Notes: generated from the letters alone by a model not told the origin. A DNA stretch of 64,000 nucleotides from an uncultured Methylobacter sp. (GCA_903832775.1 CAILCX010000071.1:41056-105055), one strand, 5' to 3'. Numbered from the stretch's first letter, positions 52,134 to 61,422 are shown. Program-made: numbers and translations.

Positions 52134-52933
52134 AGATAACGCATTATTGGCGGGCCATGTGGGGCATTATCTGGCGCGAATTATGGCGTTTTGTAACCCA
52201 GCGTGAGCGGTTTATTTCTGCGTTGGTAAGACCTCTGGTTTGGTTGTTTGTTTTTGCGGCCGGCTTTAGGGCGGCCTTGGGACTCGCCATTACACCGCCT
52301 TATGAAACTTATATTTTGTACGAGGTTTATATTACGCCCGGTTTGATTGGCATGATTCAGCTGTTTAATGGCATGCAGAGTTCTTTATCTATGGTCTATG
52401 ATCGGGAAATGGGCAGTATGCGCATACTGATGGTGTGCCCTTTACCGCGCTGGTTTTTGCTGCTCAGTAAATTATTGGCTGGTACTGGCGTATCCATTTT
52501 GCAAGCTTATGTTTTTCTGATGATTGCATGGTTTTATGATATTCAGGCACCGTGGCAGGGCTATTTGTGGGTGATGCCCTCTTTGTTGTTGGCAGGTTTG
52601 ATGTTGGGGGCGCTGGGTTTGTTATTGTCGTCATTTATAAAGCAACTGGAAAATTTTGCCGGTGTGATGAATTTTGTCATTTTTCCAATGTTCTTTATGT
52701 CGACCGCATTGTATCCATTATGGAAGATCAAAGAATCTAGTGCGTTACTTTATCAACTGGCTCAATATAATCCTTTTTCCCAGGCTGTAGAGTTGATTCG
52801 ATTTTCTTTTTATGGCCAGTTTAACAGTCAGGCATTTATTTATACATTGATTGCATTTGTCGTATTTATGGCTGCGGCTATTGTTGGTTATAATCCCTCT
52901 AAAGGGATGATGATGCGAAAAGGCGGGGCTTAA
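52130..52933 (+). CDS. ABC-2 type permease, PQQ-associated
   Basis: Multi-TM ABC-2 family; likely TTG start at 52130 overlapping the ATPase stop. Confidence 0.88.
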   Translation: MKITHYWRAMWGIIWRELWRFVTQRERFISALVRPLVWLFVFAAGFRAALGLAITPPYETYILYEVYITPGLIGMIQLFNGMQSSLSMVYDREMGSMRILMVCPLPRWFLLLSKLLAGTGVSILQAYVFLMIAWFYDIQAPWQGYLWVMPSLLLAGLMLGALGLLLSSFIKQLENFAGVMNFVIFPMFFMSTALYPLWKIKESSALLYQLAQYNPFSQAVELIRFSFYGQFNSQAFIYTLIAFVVFMAAAIVGYNPSKGMMMRKGGA

Positions 52934-53030
52934 TGGGGCAAATAATGGATAGTGATGCTAATAACACAGGCTTTCGCTATTTCTCTGTGTTTATCGAAGA
53001 GTAAATCACAACAATAAATTCGGTGGATAT

Positions 53031-54617
53031 GTGAAAAACTCTTTTTTTTTGGTAATTCCAGCACAGCAGGATAATCCCCAGCGCCTAAAGGAATTTGAAA
53101 TCAAGGCTCTGGAACAGTGGGTGCATGAGTTACCAACAGCTAATCCTGCGTTAGCCACCCGTTTACTTTATGATTTTCTAATAGATTTTAATGTCATTAA
53201 AATGACGGCCCAGTTAAGGTTGGATGGGCTGGAATTGTTAAGTTCGAGTGTTCATGTTATTGAAGACTATCTTCGATCCAGGCTAATTAGAACGGGTTTT
53301 CCAAAAGAGGAGAATGACAAGAAAATTTTGACCGTATTAGTGTCGATTGAAAAGGAGTTCACAATCGGCTATTGGATGGTTCTTAAAGAGTTAACCCGGC
53401 GAGAAGTTGGCTGGTTTCAGGGGAAAAATGCAGCATTAGCCGTTCATCGGTGCATCAAAGGCTTGGGAAGTATTGTTGTAAGTCATTTTATTATGGGAAT
53501 GCCGATACCCGATTGGGTATGGATAGATTTGCATTCCCTGTATAACCTAAGCGGGACCATAAAAAACAGCACTGCCAAGGTAAGTAATTATTTGGGCTCA
53601 ATCAACAAAACCAGTAGTCCTGAAGAGTGTTATCAACAGATTCTTTTGCTTAGTCTTGCGGACCCCACGGGTCTAATGCAAAAAGAAATTTTGTTGGTTT
53701 ATGATTTCATAGAAACAGTGAGTTCTTTGGTTAAGCTAAGAAAAGAGCCTGTGCCTGACCAAAATATCCAATGTATTGTTCTAACTGACGAGGATAAAGC
53801 CCCGTCCTTCCAACGTGAATCGAGTCTAAAAAATGATTCAGCCATGCTTTATCTGGAGCTTACTAAATTATTCAAGTTCTTTAAGCAGAAAGAAAGATCT
53901 AATAATGCTTTGGGGGCAAGGTTTAGCTCGATGCTTGTGTTGAATAAAAGTTTAGAAAAGCCCAGCGCAGAATTATATGATTACCTTGAACAAAGATGGC
54001 AGGGGGTTGATCTGCATGGCATACCTTTTTTTAGCGATAGGGCTGATAGATATATTGCTGTAGGTTTGGAATCTACTTATGAGTTGCAAAATGCCGTTGG
54101 ATCAATAGGTGATAAAAATCTTGAATTTCTTGTTCAATCTGTCTCTGACAGATTATTGTCGGGTATCTTTAAGCAGACAGGGGTTTTATCGGTAGGTAGT
54201 CTGGTTAGCTTTAGAAAAACAGATAGTCCCGAATTTAAGCGTTCATTAGGTATTGTTAACAAAGTGGTTGTTGATAAACAAAGTGGCAGAATAAATTTCG
54301 GATTGCTTCTGCTGGCTCATCAATCTATGGTCGTTACGTATCTTCAATCAGAAGATGCAGGAAAAGATTCTTTGCAAAAGGGCTTATTCTATAGCGTAAA
54401 AGAATCTGATTACGAAAGAAGCTACATTATTACAAACAGCTTTATGTTGAAAGATGATGATATTATTAGAATGTTTTTGAATAACGAAGATTTTACTGTT
54501 GTTTTGGGGAACAGAAAAAATGTTGGGTTGGGTTACTGGCAGTTTGAATGCCGAAGAGCGGTTGATAGAAATAAGTCGGCTGGACTTCATTCAAAGAAAG
54601 GTTTTGACTTTATTTAA
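53031..54617 (+). CDS. Large hypothetical protein, possible C-terminal PilZ-like domain
   Basis: 528 aa; C-terminal region SLGIVNKVVVDKQSGRINFGLLLLAHQSMVVTYL resembles PilZ-like folds; assignment tentative. Confidence 0.6.
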   Translation: MKNSFFLVIPAQQDNPQRLKEFEIKALEQWVHELPTANPALATRLLYDFLIDFNVIKMTAQLRLDGLELLSSSVHVIEDYLRSRLIRTGFPKEENDKKILTVLVSIEKEFTIGYWMVLKELTRREVGWFQGKNAALAVHRCIKGLGSIVVSHFIMGMPIPDWVWIDLHSLYNLSGTIKNSTAKVSNYLGSINKTSSPEECYQQILLLSLADPTGLMQKEILLVYDFIETVSSLVKLRKEPVPDQNIQCIVLTDEDKAPSFQRESSLKNDSAMLYLELTKLFKFFKQKERSNNALGARFSSMLVLNKSLEKPSAELYDYLEQRWQGVDLHGIPFFSDRADRYIAVGLESTYELQNAVGSIGDKNLEFLVQSVSDRLLSGIFKQTGVLSVGSLVSFRKTDSPEFKRSLGIVNKVVVDKQSGRINFGLLLLAHQSMVVTYLQSEDAGKDSLQKGLFYSVKESDYERSYIITNSFMLKDDDIIRMFLNNEDFTVVLGNRKNVGLGYWQFECRRAVDRNKSAGLHSKKGFDFI

Positions 54618-54867
54618 AGTGTGATAATAGTCGAAATGAAAGTGTCGTATAAATATTGCTCTTGAAAAGTTTTGTTATCGTGGTAATTTGGCATGCCAAG
54701 TCGATTGTCAGAGAAGAAGTTATCGGCTTTTAAAGATGTGTGTTTAAATGAATTTGAGGGGTGCTGTTTCATAGTTGGATTGTTTGTGTGTATGAGTTAC
54801 AGATTCAATCAGGTAAAATACTTTAGCAAAACCTAAAAATAAAAAATTACAATTATGAGGATAAGAG

Positions 54868-55353
54868 ATGAGTACTGAAGAAAATCTTAATAAATCAACT
54901 GATGCTGCAAAAGAAACGGCTGGCAAGTTGTTTGCTTCAATGATGGAGTTAAAAGAGTCAAATCCAAAAGTATTTTTTGGTATTGTTGGCGGGGTAGTGT
55001 TTTTGCTACTTGTACTTATGATGTCTGGTGGTGATTCTCCTATGGTTTCAGGACCTACCGCCAAGAATTTGGTTTCCGGCCAACGGTACGTCTTGAAAAA
55101 CCCTAATACTTATGAAATTGAATCTCCAATTCAATTGTTGGCAGTTCCTGGCGCTATCGCTGCATTTGATGATAGCGAAGAATTGGAAAAGGGGAAGGTT
55201 GATTCCTGTAGGCGTATTGCCCAAGGTACAGCGGTATCTATTCAGGATTTCCAGGATTTTGCAGGAAAGAAGAATGCGTTTGTTAAGGTTCAGGTTGAAG
55301 ATGGCCAGTGCAAAGACAGTTCAGGTTGGGTTTTGGCAATTGATGTACAATAA
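54868..55353 (+). CDS. Single-TM protein with possible SH3-like C-terminal domain
   Basis: TM segment VFFGIVGGVVFLLLVLMMSGG and beta-rich C-terminus. Confidence 0.7.
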   Translation: MSTEENLNKSTDAAKETAGKLFASMMELKESNPKVFFGIVGGVVFLLLVLMMSGGDSPMVSGPTAKNLVSGQRYVLKNPNTYEIESPIQLLAVPGAIAAFDDSEELEKGKVDSCRRIAQGTAVSIQDFQDFAGKKNAFVKVQVEDGQCKDSSGWVLAIDVQ

Positions 55354-55402
55354 AAGTTGACCAATCTTATTAATGGCGTATAATGACCAAATAAATTGAA
55401 GC

Positions 55403-55477
55403 GCGGGAATAGCTCAGTGGTAGAGCACAACCTTGCCAAGGTTGGGGTCGCGAGTTCGAATCTCGTTTCCCGCTCCA
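55403..55477 (+). tRNA. tRNA-Gly (anticodon GCC)
   Basis: GCGGGAA acceptor pairs with TTCCCGC; GTTCGAATC T-loop; anticodon GCC; encoded CCA. Confidence 0.96.
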
Positions 55478-55487
55478 ATTAATTTCA

Positions 55488-55517
55488 AAAAAAGCCGCGA
55501 ATAATCGCGGCTTTTTT
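55488..55517 (+). terminator. Terminator-like hairpin between tRNA-Gly and tRNA-Cys
   Basis: AAAAAAGCCGCGA-ATAA-TCGCGGCTTTTTT. Confidence 0.85.
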
Positions 55518-55524
55518 ACTTTTA

Positions 55525-55598
55525 GGCTGCGTAGCAAAATGGTTATGCAGTGGCCTGCAAAGCCATCTACGGCGGTTCGATTCCGCCCGCAGCCTCCA
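55525..55598 (+). tRNA. tRNA-Cys (anticodon GCA)
   Basis: GGCTGCG...CGCAGCC acceptor; GGTTCGATTCC T-arm; anticodon GCA; encoded CCA. Confidence 0.95.
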
Positions 55599-55632
55599 TT
55601 AGTGAATTCAGACAGATACAACGAAGTACATA

Positions 55633-55666
55633 AACCCGCAAGTCACATGGCTTAGCGGGTTTTTTA
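55633..55666 (+). terminator. Terminator downstream of tRNA-Cys
   Basis: AAACCCGC...GCGGGTTTTTTATT. Confidence 0.7.
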
Positions 55667-55680
55667 TTGTCCAATGAAAT

Positions 55681-55768
55681 GCAGTAACATACAATAGAAA
55701 TCAGCGCATTTAGCAGTAATTATGTCAGTAACAGCATTTTTTAAAGTTACCGCAACAAAAGTTACTGC
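55681..55768. repeat. Cluster of five GCAGTAAC-like octamers upstream of the integrase (3 direct, 2 inverted)
   Basis: GCAGTAAC 55681, GCAGTAAT 55713, TCAGTAAC 55725, GTTACCGC 55746, GTTACTGC 55761. Confidence 0.75.
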
Positions 55769-55807
55769 AAGTACTGTATGTTGTTTTCACTTCAAGGACT
55801 TACCACA

Positions 55808-57070
55808 ATGGCTACAAATATTCTTTTTGATGTCTCTATCCGTAATGCAAAGCCCATAGATAAAGACCAGCGTCTTAATGATGGCGGTGGACTGTATCTG
55901 CTGATTAAACCCAGCGGCGCAAAGTGGTGGCGATTTGATTACACCATGGTAGGTAGGCGCAAAACATTATCATTGGGCGTTTATCCGAAAACCTCATTAA
56001 ATGATGCTCGGAAAAAAGCAACAGCAATTGCTAATAAAGTTTCAAATGGGATTGATCCCAGTGCCGAACGTAAAGCTAAAAAAATAGAACAAGTAAAGCA
56101 AAAGGAAAATGACCGGCTTATTGACTTAGGGTTGCCCGTACTTAATAGCTTTGAATATGTAGCGCGTGAGTGGGGGATAAAAAAAGTTAACGACTGGGAT
56201 GATAAAAATAATCGTTCAAAACGGATGCTTGAACGAAACATATTTCCTTGGCTGGGTAGTAAGCCCATAACAGATATTTTACCTAAAGATATTCTGGTTT
56301 GTTTGCGACGTATTGAAGATCGCGGAACAATTGAAACGGCACACAGGACATTGCAAATATGTGGGCAAGTATTCCGGTATGCAGTCGCAACTATTGATGG
56401 CGTTGATCGGGATATAACTCCCGATTTACGCGGAGCATTGCCACCGGCAAAAGGTGAGCACTTTGCCTCAATTACCGAACCAAAACAGGTTGCTGAATTA
56501 CTAAGAGCAATCGACAGTTATCAAGGTTCATTAGCGGTTATTTGTGCGCTGAAACTTGCACCTTTGGTATTTGTGCGTCCTGGCGAATTACGCGCGGCAG
56601 AGTGGGAGCATATTAACCTTGAGTCTAAAGAATGGCGTTACTTTGTATCAAAAACCAAGACAGAACATATTGTTCCGCTTTCGAATCAAGCCGTAAAAAT
56701 ATTGGAAGAACTGTGCCCGCTTACCGGGCATGGGCGTTTTGTGTTTTCGTCGGAGCGTACCCCGCGTGGTGATAGATGTATGAGTGAGAATACTATAAAT
56801 GCAGCCTTAAAAAGAATGGGTTTTGGCAAGGATATAATGACCGGTCACGGTTTTAGAGCAATGGCTAGGACGATACTTGATGAAGAGTTGGGCGTTAGAG
56901 TTGATTTTATTGAACATCAACTTGCACATGCTGTTAAAGATCCAAACGGACGCGCCTATAATCGAACAGCTCTTTTACCGGGACGACATAAGATGATGCA
57001 GCAATGGTCAGATTATCTGGACAATCTAAAGAATGGGGCACAAGTTCTACCATTTAAAAATATCGGTTAA
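55808..57070 (+). CDS. Tyrosine-type site-specific integrase (P4-like, N-terminal DUF4102-like arm-binding domain)
   Basis: LNDGGGLYLLIKPSGAKWWRFDYTMVGRRKTLSLGVYPKTSLNDAR; catalytic RPGELRAAEW, HGFRAMARTILDEE; start set to ATG of MATNILFD. Confidence 0.95.
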   Translation: MATNILFDVSIRNAKPIDKDQRLNDGGGLYLLIKPSGAKWWRFDYTMVGRRKTLSLGVYPKTSLNDARKKATAIANKVSNGIDPSAERKAKKIEQVKQKENDRLIDLGLPVLNSFEYVAREWGIKKVNDWDDKNNRSKRMLERNIFPWLGSKPITDILPKDILVCLRRIEDRGTIETAHRTLQICGQVFRYAVATIDGVDRDITPDLRGALPPAKGEHFASITEPKQVAELLRAIDSYQGSLAVICALKLAPLVFVRPGELRAAEWEHINLESKEWRYFVSKTKTEHIVPLSNQAVKILEELCPLTGHGRFVFSSERTPRGDRCMSENTINAALKRMGFGKDIMTGHGFRAMARTILDEELGVRVDFIEHQLAHAVKDPNGRAYNRTALLPGRHKMMQQWSDYLDNLKNGAQVLPFKNIG

Positions 57071-57220
57071 CATAAAGACTCTGATAAATAACTAATATAA
57101 TAAATCACACTGCTATAATCCAATTTAACCGAATAGCCTTAGCAGGGCAGGTAAGGCAAGCAGCACTTACCCCCTTTAATTTATTTTTTCTAAACAACTT
57201 TACTTAGGCAAGGTGTTATT

Positions 57221-57841
57221 TTGGTTGATGTTTTTTTTCGCGGTTATGGGCAGTGGCGTCTTGATATAGATAAAGAATTATCTGGCCTAGACATGTCTTT
57301 TACTGAGTATCTATCTGATATATATCAAGCTGATGGCGTTTTTCGGCTAAATAAAAATGATGAAACTGCTTATAAGCATACAAAAAGTCTTGAAAACTTC
57401 GATATTAAATATTTATTAAGAAGCGAACATCCAGATTGTGAGTTTTCAAGATATATAAACAGTGGTGGACACATAGTCCAATGCTATCTAATCCCATACG
57501 ATATAGATGACCTTTACTTTTGCCTTGAGTCAAATCAGCCTAAACCAATAATTTTAACAATTGCAGAATCATACGAACCGAACACCAAAGAAGTTCTAAC
57601 TATAAAACCAAATGAGACTAATAAAGGTCGAAGGCCAGCACAAATCAATTTATTACTGTCAACTATTGATGAAATGCAATATGAGCGTCTAAATATCCCA
57701 GTTGGAGGAAAGAAAAAAACACTCGAAATATGTTTAGAAAATAAAAAAGTTTTTTCTACAGAGTCAGTCTTTAACGCAGTATGGTCAGAACTAAGCAAGG
57801 ATGGTCATATATCAATCACAGGGAAAGATAAATATCTTTAA
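57221..57841 (+). CDS. Hypothetical protein
   Basis: 206 aa ORF in accessory region; no recognised motif. Confidence 0.6.
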   Translation: MVDVFFRGYGQWRLDIDKELSGLDMSFTEYLSDIYQADGVFRLNKNDETAYKHTKSLENFDIKYLLRSEHPDCEFSRYINSGGHIVQCYLIPYDIDDLYFCLESNQPKPIILTIAESYEPNTKEVLTIKPNETNKGRRPAQINLLLSTIDEMQYERLNIPVGGKKKTLEICLENKKVFSTESVFNAVWSELSKDGHISITGKDKYL

Positions 57842-57962
57842 AATCAGCACTGTTAACCTGTTACGTTAAAAAAAGGTGAGGTTGTGAGTCTTTACATAAC
57901 ACTACCCTGAATTCGTAAGATAGCCCCAACATCATTAAATAAATGTAACGGGGACTTAACAA

Positions 57963-58229
57963 ATGCAACAAGCAACTATTACGAAAACCAGCGGCACCGA
58001 ATTAAATCAAATTAATATTAGTTCGTTACCTGAAACCGGATTTTTACGAATCTGGCATATCATAGGCAACAAAAAAACCAACATCCCTGCACTTATTCCA
58101 ATAAGTGGAACATCTTTCTTAAATGGCGTCAAATCTGGTAAATATCCGAAGCCAGTTAAGCTTGGAGAAAGAACAACAGCTTGGCGCGTTGAAGACATAA
58201 GAGAGCTAATAACTAATATAAGTTGCTGA
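57963..58229 (+). CDS. AlpA-family phage/island transcriptional regulator
   Basis: SFLNGVKSGKYPKPVKLGERTTAWRVEDIRELI is characteristic of AlpA/MerR-type HTH. Confidence 0.88.
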   Translation: MQQATITKTSGTELNQINISSLPETGFLRIWHIIGNKKTNIPALIPISGTSFLNGVKSGKYPKPVKLGERTTAWRVEDIRELITNISC

Positions 58230-58288
58230 TATGTTGAATTAAAGCGTAAATAATTTAGATAGCCAGCGTATTTACAGTTAAGAAATAT

Positions 58289-58352
58289 TTAGTATTTAGT
58301 TCTATTGAGTGAAAACAACTAAATTTATTGTAAATTTAAAACTAAATACTAA
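58289..58352. repeat. Perfect 13-bp inverted repeat TTAGTATTTAGTT / AACTAAATACTAA, 38-nt spacer
   Basis: Read directly; arms 58289-58301 and 58340-58352. Confidence 0.85.
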
Positions 58353-58478
58353 TGATTCTTGTTTATATTTAAGCATATAGAGGTATAGCTTCTATTCCAT
58401 TGTATTAATGATGGTTTTTAACTTCTATCTTTACAACTTCTTACTTGTAAAAAATAAAATTTAGCAGATGGCCGTATT

Positions 58479-58500
58479 TACTAGGTGTTTATACCTAGTA
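58479..58500. repeat. Perfect 8-bp hairpin TACTAGGT-GTTTAT-ACCTAGTA
   Basis: Read directly. Confidence 0.8.
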
Positions 58501-58602
58501 TTGCTAAAATCTGAATGAGTGGCGATGAAGCCTATAAGCTTAAGTGCTGCAGGGCAGAGGTAGCTTGTAATCTTATTAAGTTAACGGAAGTAGGTATTTT
58601 AA

Positions 58603-59049
58603 ATGAATTCTCATTTTATTGCTTTTTTTATACCAGTTGCTGGTATAGGTATTATTTGTCTTATAAAAAAATTAATAGTTGATCGTATAGAACCTATAAC
58701 ACCTGAAAAAAATATAGAAAATCCAATAGAATCAGTCTTAAATAGCAATCAACCTAAAAGCAATTTGAATATAGTTATTATTCTTGGAATTATCGGAGTA
58801 ATAGGAAGTTTTTTTATGGATACATCAATATCTTCAGGCGATATTAGAGTTAAAAATATTGGGCTAATGCAGCAACAACAGAACATGTTGATTGTTTCTG
58901 GATTAGTCGTTTTAATAGGAGTTATTATGTCAATGATAAAATCAAAAAATATCGTAGACTCATCAGAACTTAAAGCTTGTCCTTATTGCGCTGAATCTAT
59001 TAAAAAAGAGGCTATTTTATGTAGATATTGTGGTAAAGATGTCATATAA
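58603..59049 (+). CDS. Membrane protein with C-terminal zinc ribbon
   Basis: Two hydrophobic segments and [23 protein letters not shown]. Confidence 0.72.
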   Translation: MNSHFIAFFIPVAGIGIICLIKKLIVDRIEPITPEKNIENPIESVLNSNQPKSNLNIVIILGIIGVIGSFFMDTSISSGDIRVKNIGLMQQQQNMLIVSGLVVLIGVIMSMIKSKNIVDSSELKACPYCAESIKKEAILCRYCGKDVI

Positions 59050-59184
59050 ATTAGTGCTATAAAAATATTAATAATGTGCGTGCATCTACTTGTAACAGGG
59101 CTATAAAGGAAAGAAGATAATACACAAGCACATTGTGACAATTGCAATTCAACTTGGATTTTTTAAATAATTTTTAGGATTAAT

Positions 59185-59637
59185 ATGAAATATGTTGTCA
59201 TAGTTACCAGTAGATTTTTATGTTTATTTTGGGTCGTTGCACCTACACTTATCAAAGATAAAGTTGTTGGACTAGTTACTTTTTCAAGCACTGATCGTCA
59301 ATGCTTTAACTATTACAAAAATAAGGACAACTACTTCAAAGATCCAGACTCTGCATATATGGAAAGTAGCCTTATCTGGACTAAAACAGATAACCTAGAT
59401 GAGCTAAGAGAGCATCAAAATATTATTGAGATTGATAAAGTTATTAATATTAAAGAATACGATTCTATTGTAAAGGTAAAAGTAAGAGCGCGAAATAGTA
59501 TGGGCGGGTATGCTTCTGAAGACATATATTGTCCGTTGGCTGACAACAACCTCATCAATACACTTGACTCACTAAAGTATGACACACGCTATACATTAAA
59601 AAAACTTATTGAAAGAGATGATTTAATAAGAGAGTAA
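59185..59637 (+). CDS. Hypothetical protein with N-terminal signal/TM segment
   Basis: 150 aa ORF, hydrophobic N-terminus. Confidence 0.6.
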   Translation: MKYVVIVTSRFLCLFWVVAPTLIKDKVVGLVTFSSTDRQCFNYYKNKDNYFKDPDSAYMESSLIWTKTDNLDELREHQNIIEIDKVINIKEYDSIVKVKVRARNSMGGYASEDIYCPLADNNLINTLDSLKYDTRYTLKKLIERDDLIRE

Positions 59638-59880
59638 TGCACTTCAAATGACTTTTCAAAAATAAACAAAGCATCTTTCTTACGAGTTAACCATGATCAA
59701 AGTAAATAAGTAACTATTAACATCTAGCCACATCTAATAGTAAGTATTGTTAGGTAAAAAGGTACTCCGCAGAGGTTTAACTACTGCGTGATCAATAGAT
59801 GCTATATCTATGCACATATCAAATTTTACAGACCAACTACTTTATAATAAGTAAATACTAAGTATAGGTTAAAGGAGAAG

Positions 59881-59947
59881 CAACTAAACCTAGTTGTTAA
59901 ATCTTATCATAACTAGGTTAGCTGAATAGATACTAAAGCATCTATTC
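59881..59947. repeat. Adjacent short inverted repeats (CAACTA-AACC-TAGTTG; AACCTAGTT/AACTAGGTT; GAATAGAT/ATCTATTC)
   Basis: Read directly in the long intergenic region. Confidence 0.75.
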
Positions 59948-60029
59948 TAAGTTAACTGCATATTAACATAAGCTACACTAAAATTAATCAAGTAATTGAT
60001 TTTAGCATAATAAATTAATAAATTAGAAT

Positions 60030-60099
60030 GTGTCACTTTTTTACTACAAGAAGGTATTAGTTAAATTTTTGTGTAATTCTTGTAGATAAAAAGTGACAC
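60030..60099. repeat. 23-bp inverted repeat (21/23 matching) with 24-nt spacer, followed by a T-run
   Basis: GTGTCACTTTTTTACTACAAGAA (60030-60052) vs TTCTTGTAGATAAAAAGTGACAC (60077-60099). Confidence 0.85.
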
Positions 60100-60124
60100 G
60101 TTTTTTCTCTTACTGGAAAAAATA

Positions 60125-60451
60125 ATGAACCATAAATTGGTTAATACCATAACTACTGAAAATATATATTCTGGTTTATTTGTAAAAAACTACCCTTCTT
60201 TATGTAATCTATTAAATGATAAAGTAAAGAAGGGTAAATCAAAAATTTTACAACTAGAAGAATGGAAAAGAATATTTAACTTTGATCGTGAAATAAATAA
60301 TGGTTGCATTGGTAGAGGTTATAAGATAATTGAAGTTTACCTTACAGAAAAGTCTAAGGAACGTAAGCTAGCGATTAAAACTATTATCAGAAATCTAGTG
60401 ATTTTAGAAGATTTACTGAATGAATTAGATGAAACCAAAGAAAAGAATTAA
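60125..60451 (+). CDS. Hypothetical protein, upstream half of a stop-interrupted frame
   Basis: 108 aa ORF ending in TAA; same frame as 60554..61339. Confidence 0.6.
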   Translation: MNHKLVNTITTENIYSGLFVKNYPSLCNLLNDKVKKGKSKILQLEEWKRIFNFDREINNGCIGRGYKIIEVYLTEKSKERKLAIKTIIRNLVILEDLLNELDETKEKN

Positions 60452-60553
60452 TCATATAGAACAACTAAGGAATTATATTTACTACTTGGTATTTGTAATG
60501 ATGATTTTTTTAAAAATAGACATATAAGTCAGTTAAAGCTAAAAAATAATCCT

Positions 60554-61339
60554 ATGAATTTAGCCCTTTATAATAAAAGTATTTTCTTTAGAATCCCTTT
60601 AAATGATGTCAGGTCATTTTATGAAGATATTGATAGCAAAGGAAGAAGTGTTATTTATGGATTACTGACAACCCTACAAAAACAATGCAATGTTGAAATA
60701 GACAAATCTTATAATATATGTATTGATTTAGTTAATGATATATACAGATATTGTACTGAATATGAATATTCTTTGATTAAGTCGGCTATAGGTAGAACAT
60801 TACCTAAATATTCAAAAGAAGATGAACATGGAGTAATGATAATACCAACAGAGAAAGATATATTTTTATCTAGGAAATTCGATGTATTCTACAAAGATGT
60901 TGCTAATGATAGTATATTACAGGAATCAGGGATAAAAAAATTCTATACTATTTATAAGTTCACATTTACATCTAGCATATTGAAATTTATTGAATTATAT
61001 AACAAAGATATACATGTGTCTGATAAATCAATGTTTTTGAATCAAAGAATGATTAAATCTATTGAACTTAGTACCTGCAAAAGAATAATCAAGCATAGCA
61101 AACTTCTGTGCCAATTACTTATAAAGAATCCAACTATAGATATGGATGAGCTTTGTACTAAATATCGAATTACAGGGTTAAGGGGTAAAGATAATGAATA
61201 TTGGCATGATAGGAAGCTATTGATTAATAAGTTAATTAATCAATATGAAGAGATCAAGGTAAAATCTGAAGTAAAAATAAGAACTGGTCGATGGGTGCCA
61301 CCCGTAGTAAAAATAAATCTAGATGCATGGAAAACTTAA
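60554..61339 (+). CDS. Hypothetical protein, downstream half of a stop-interrupted frame
   Basis: 261 aa ORF; frame open back to 60452. Confidence 0.6.
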   Translation: MNLALYNKSIFFRIPLNDVRSFYEDIDSKGRSVIYGLLTTLQKQCNVEIDKSYNICIDLVNDIYRYCTEYEYSLIKSAIGRTLPKYSKEDEHGVMIIPTEKDIFLSRKFDVFYKDVANDSILQESGIKKFYTIYKFTFTSSILKFIELYNKDIHVSDKSMFLNQRMIKSIELSTCKRIIKHSKLLCQLLIKNPTIDMDELCTKYRITGLRGKDNEYWHDRKLLINKLINQYEEIKVKSEVKIRTGRWVPPVVKINLDAWKT

Positions 61340-61422
61340 ATCTAGACACTTTATTAAATTACTATTTACTTCTAACGACACCAGAAAATTTTTCTAAAAA
61401 AATCCGGCCTATATTAACTAAG

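Noticed and set aside
55290-55621. Minus-strand ORFs over the tRNA pair (MERETRFELATPTLARLC..., GKRDSNSRPQPWQGCALPLSYSR)
   Set aside because: These are antisense translations of tRNA genes, a common spurious annotation
59640-60124. CRISPR-like or retron-like array in the structured gap
   Set aside because: Inverted repeats are short, different from one another, and lack regular spacers; no reverse transcriptase or cas gene nearby
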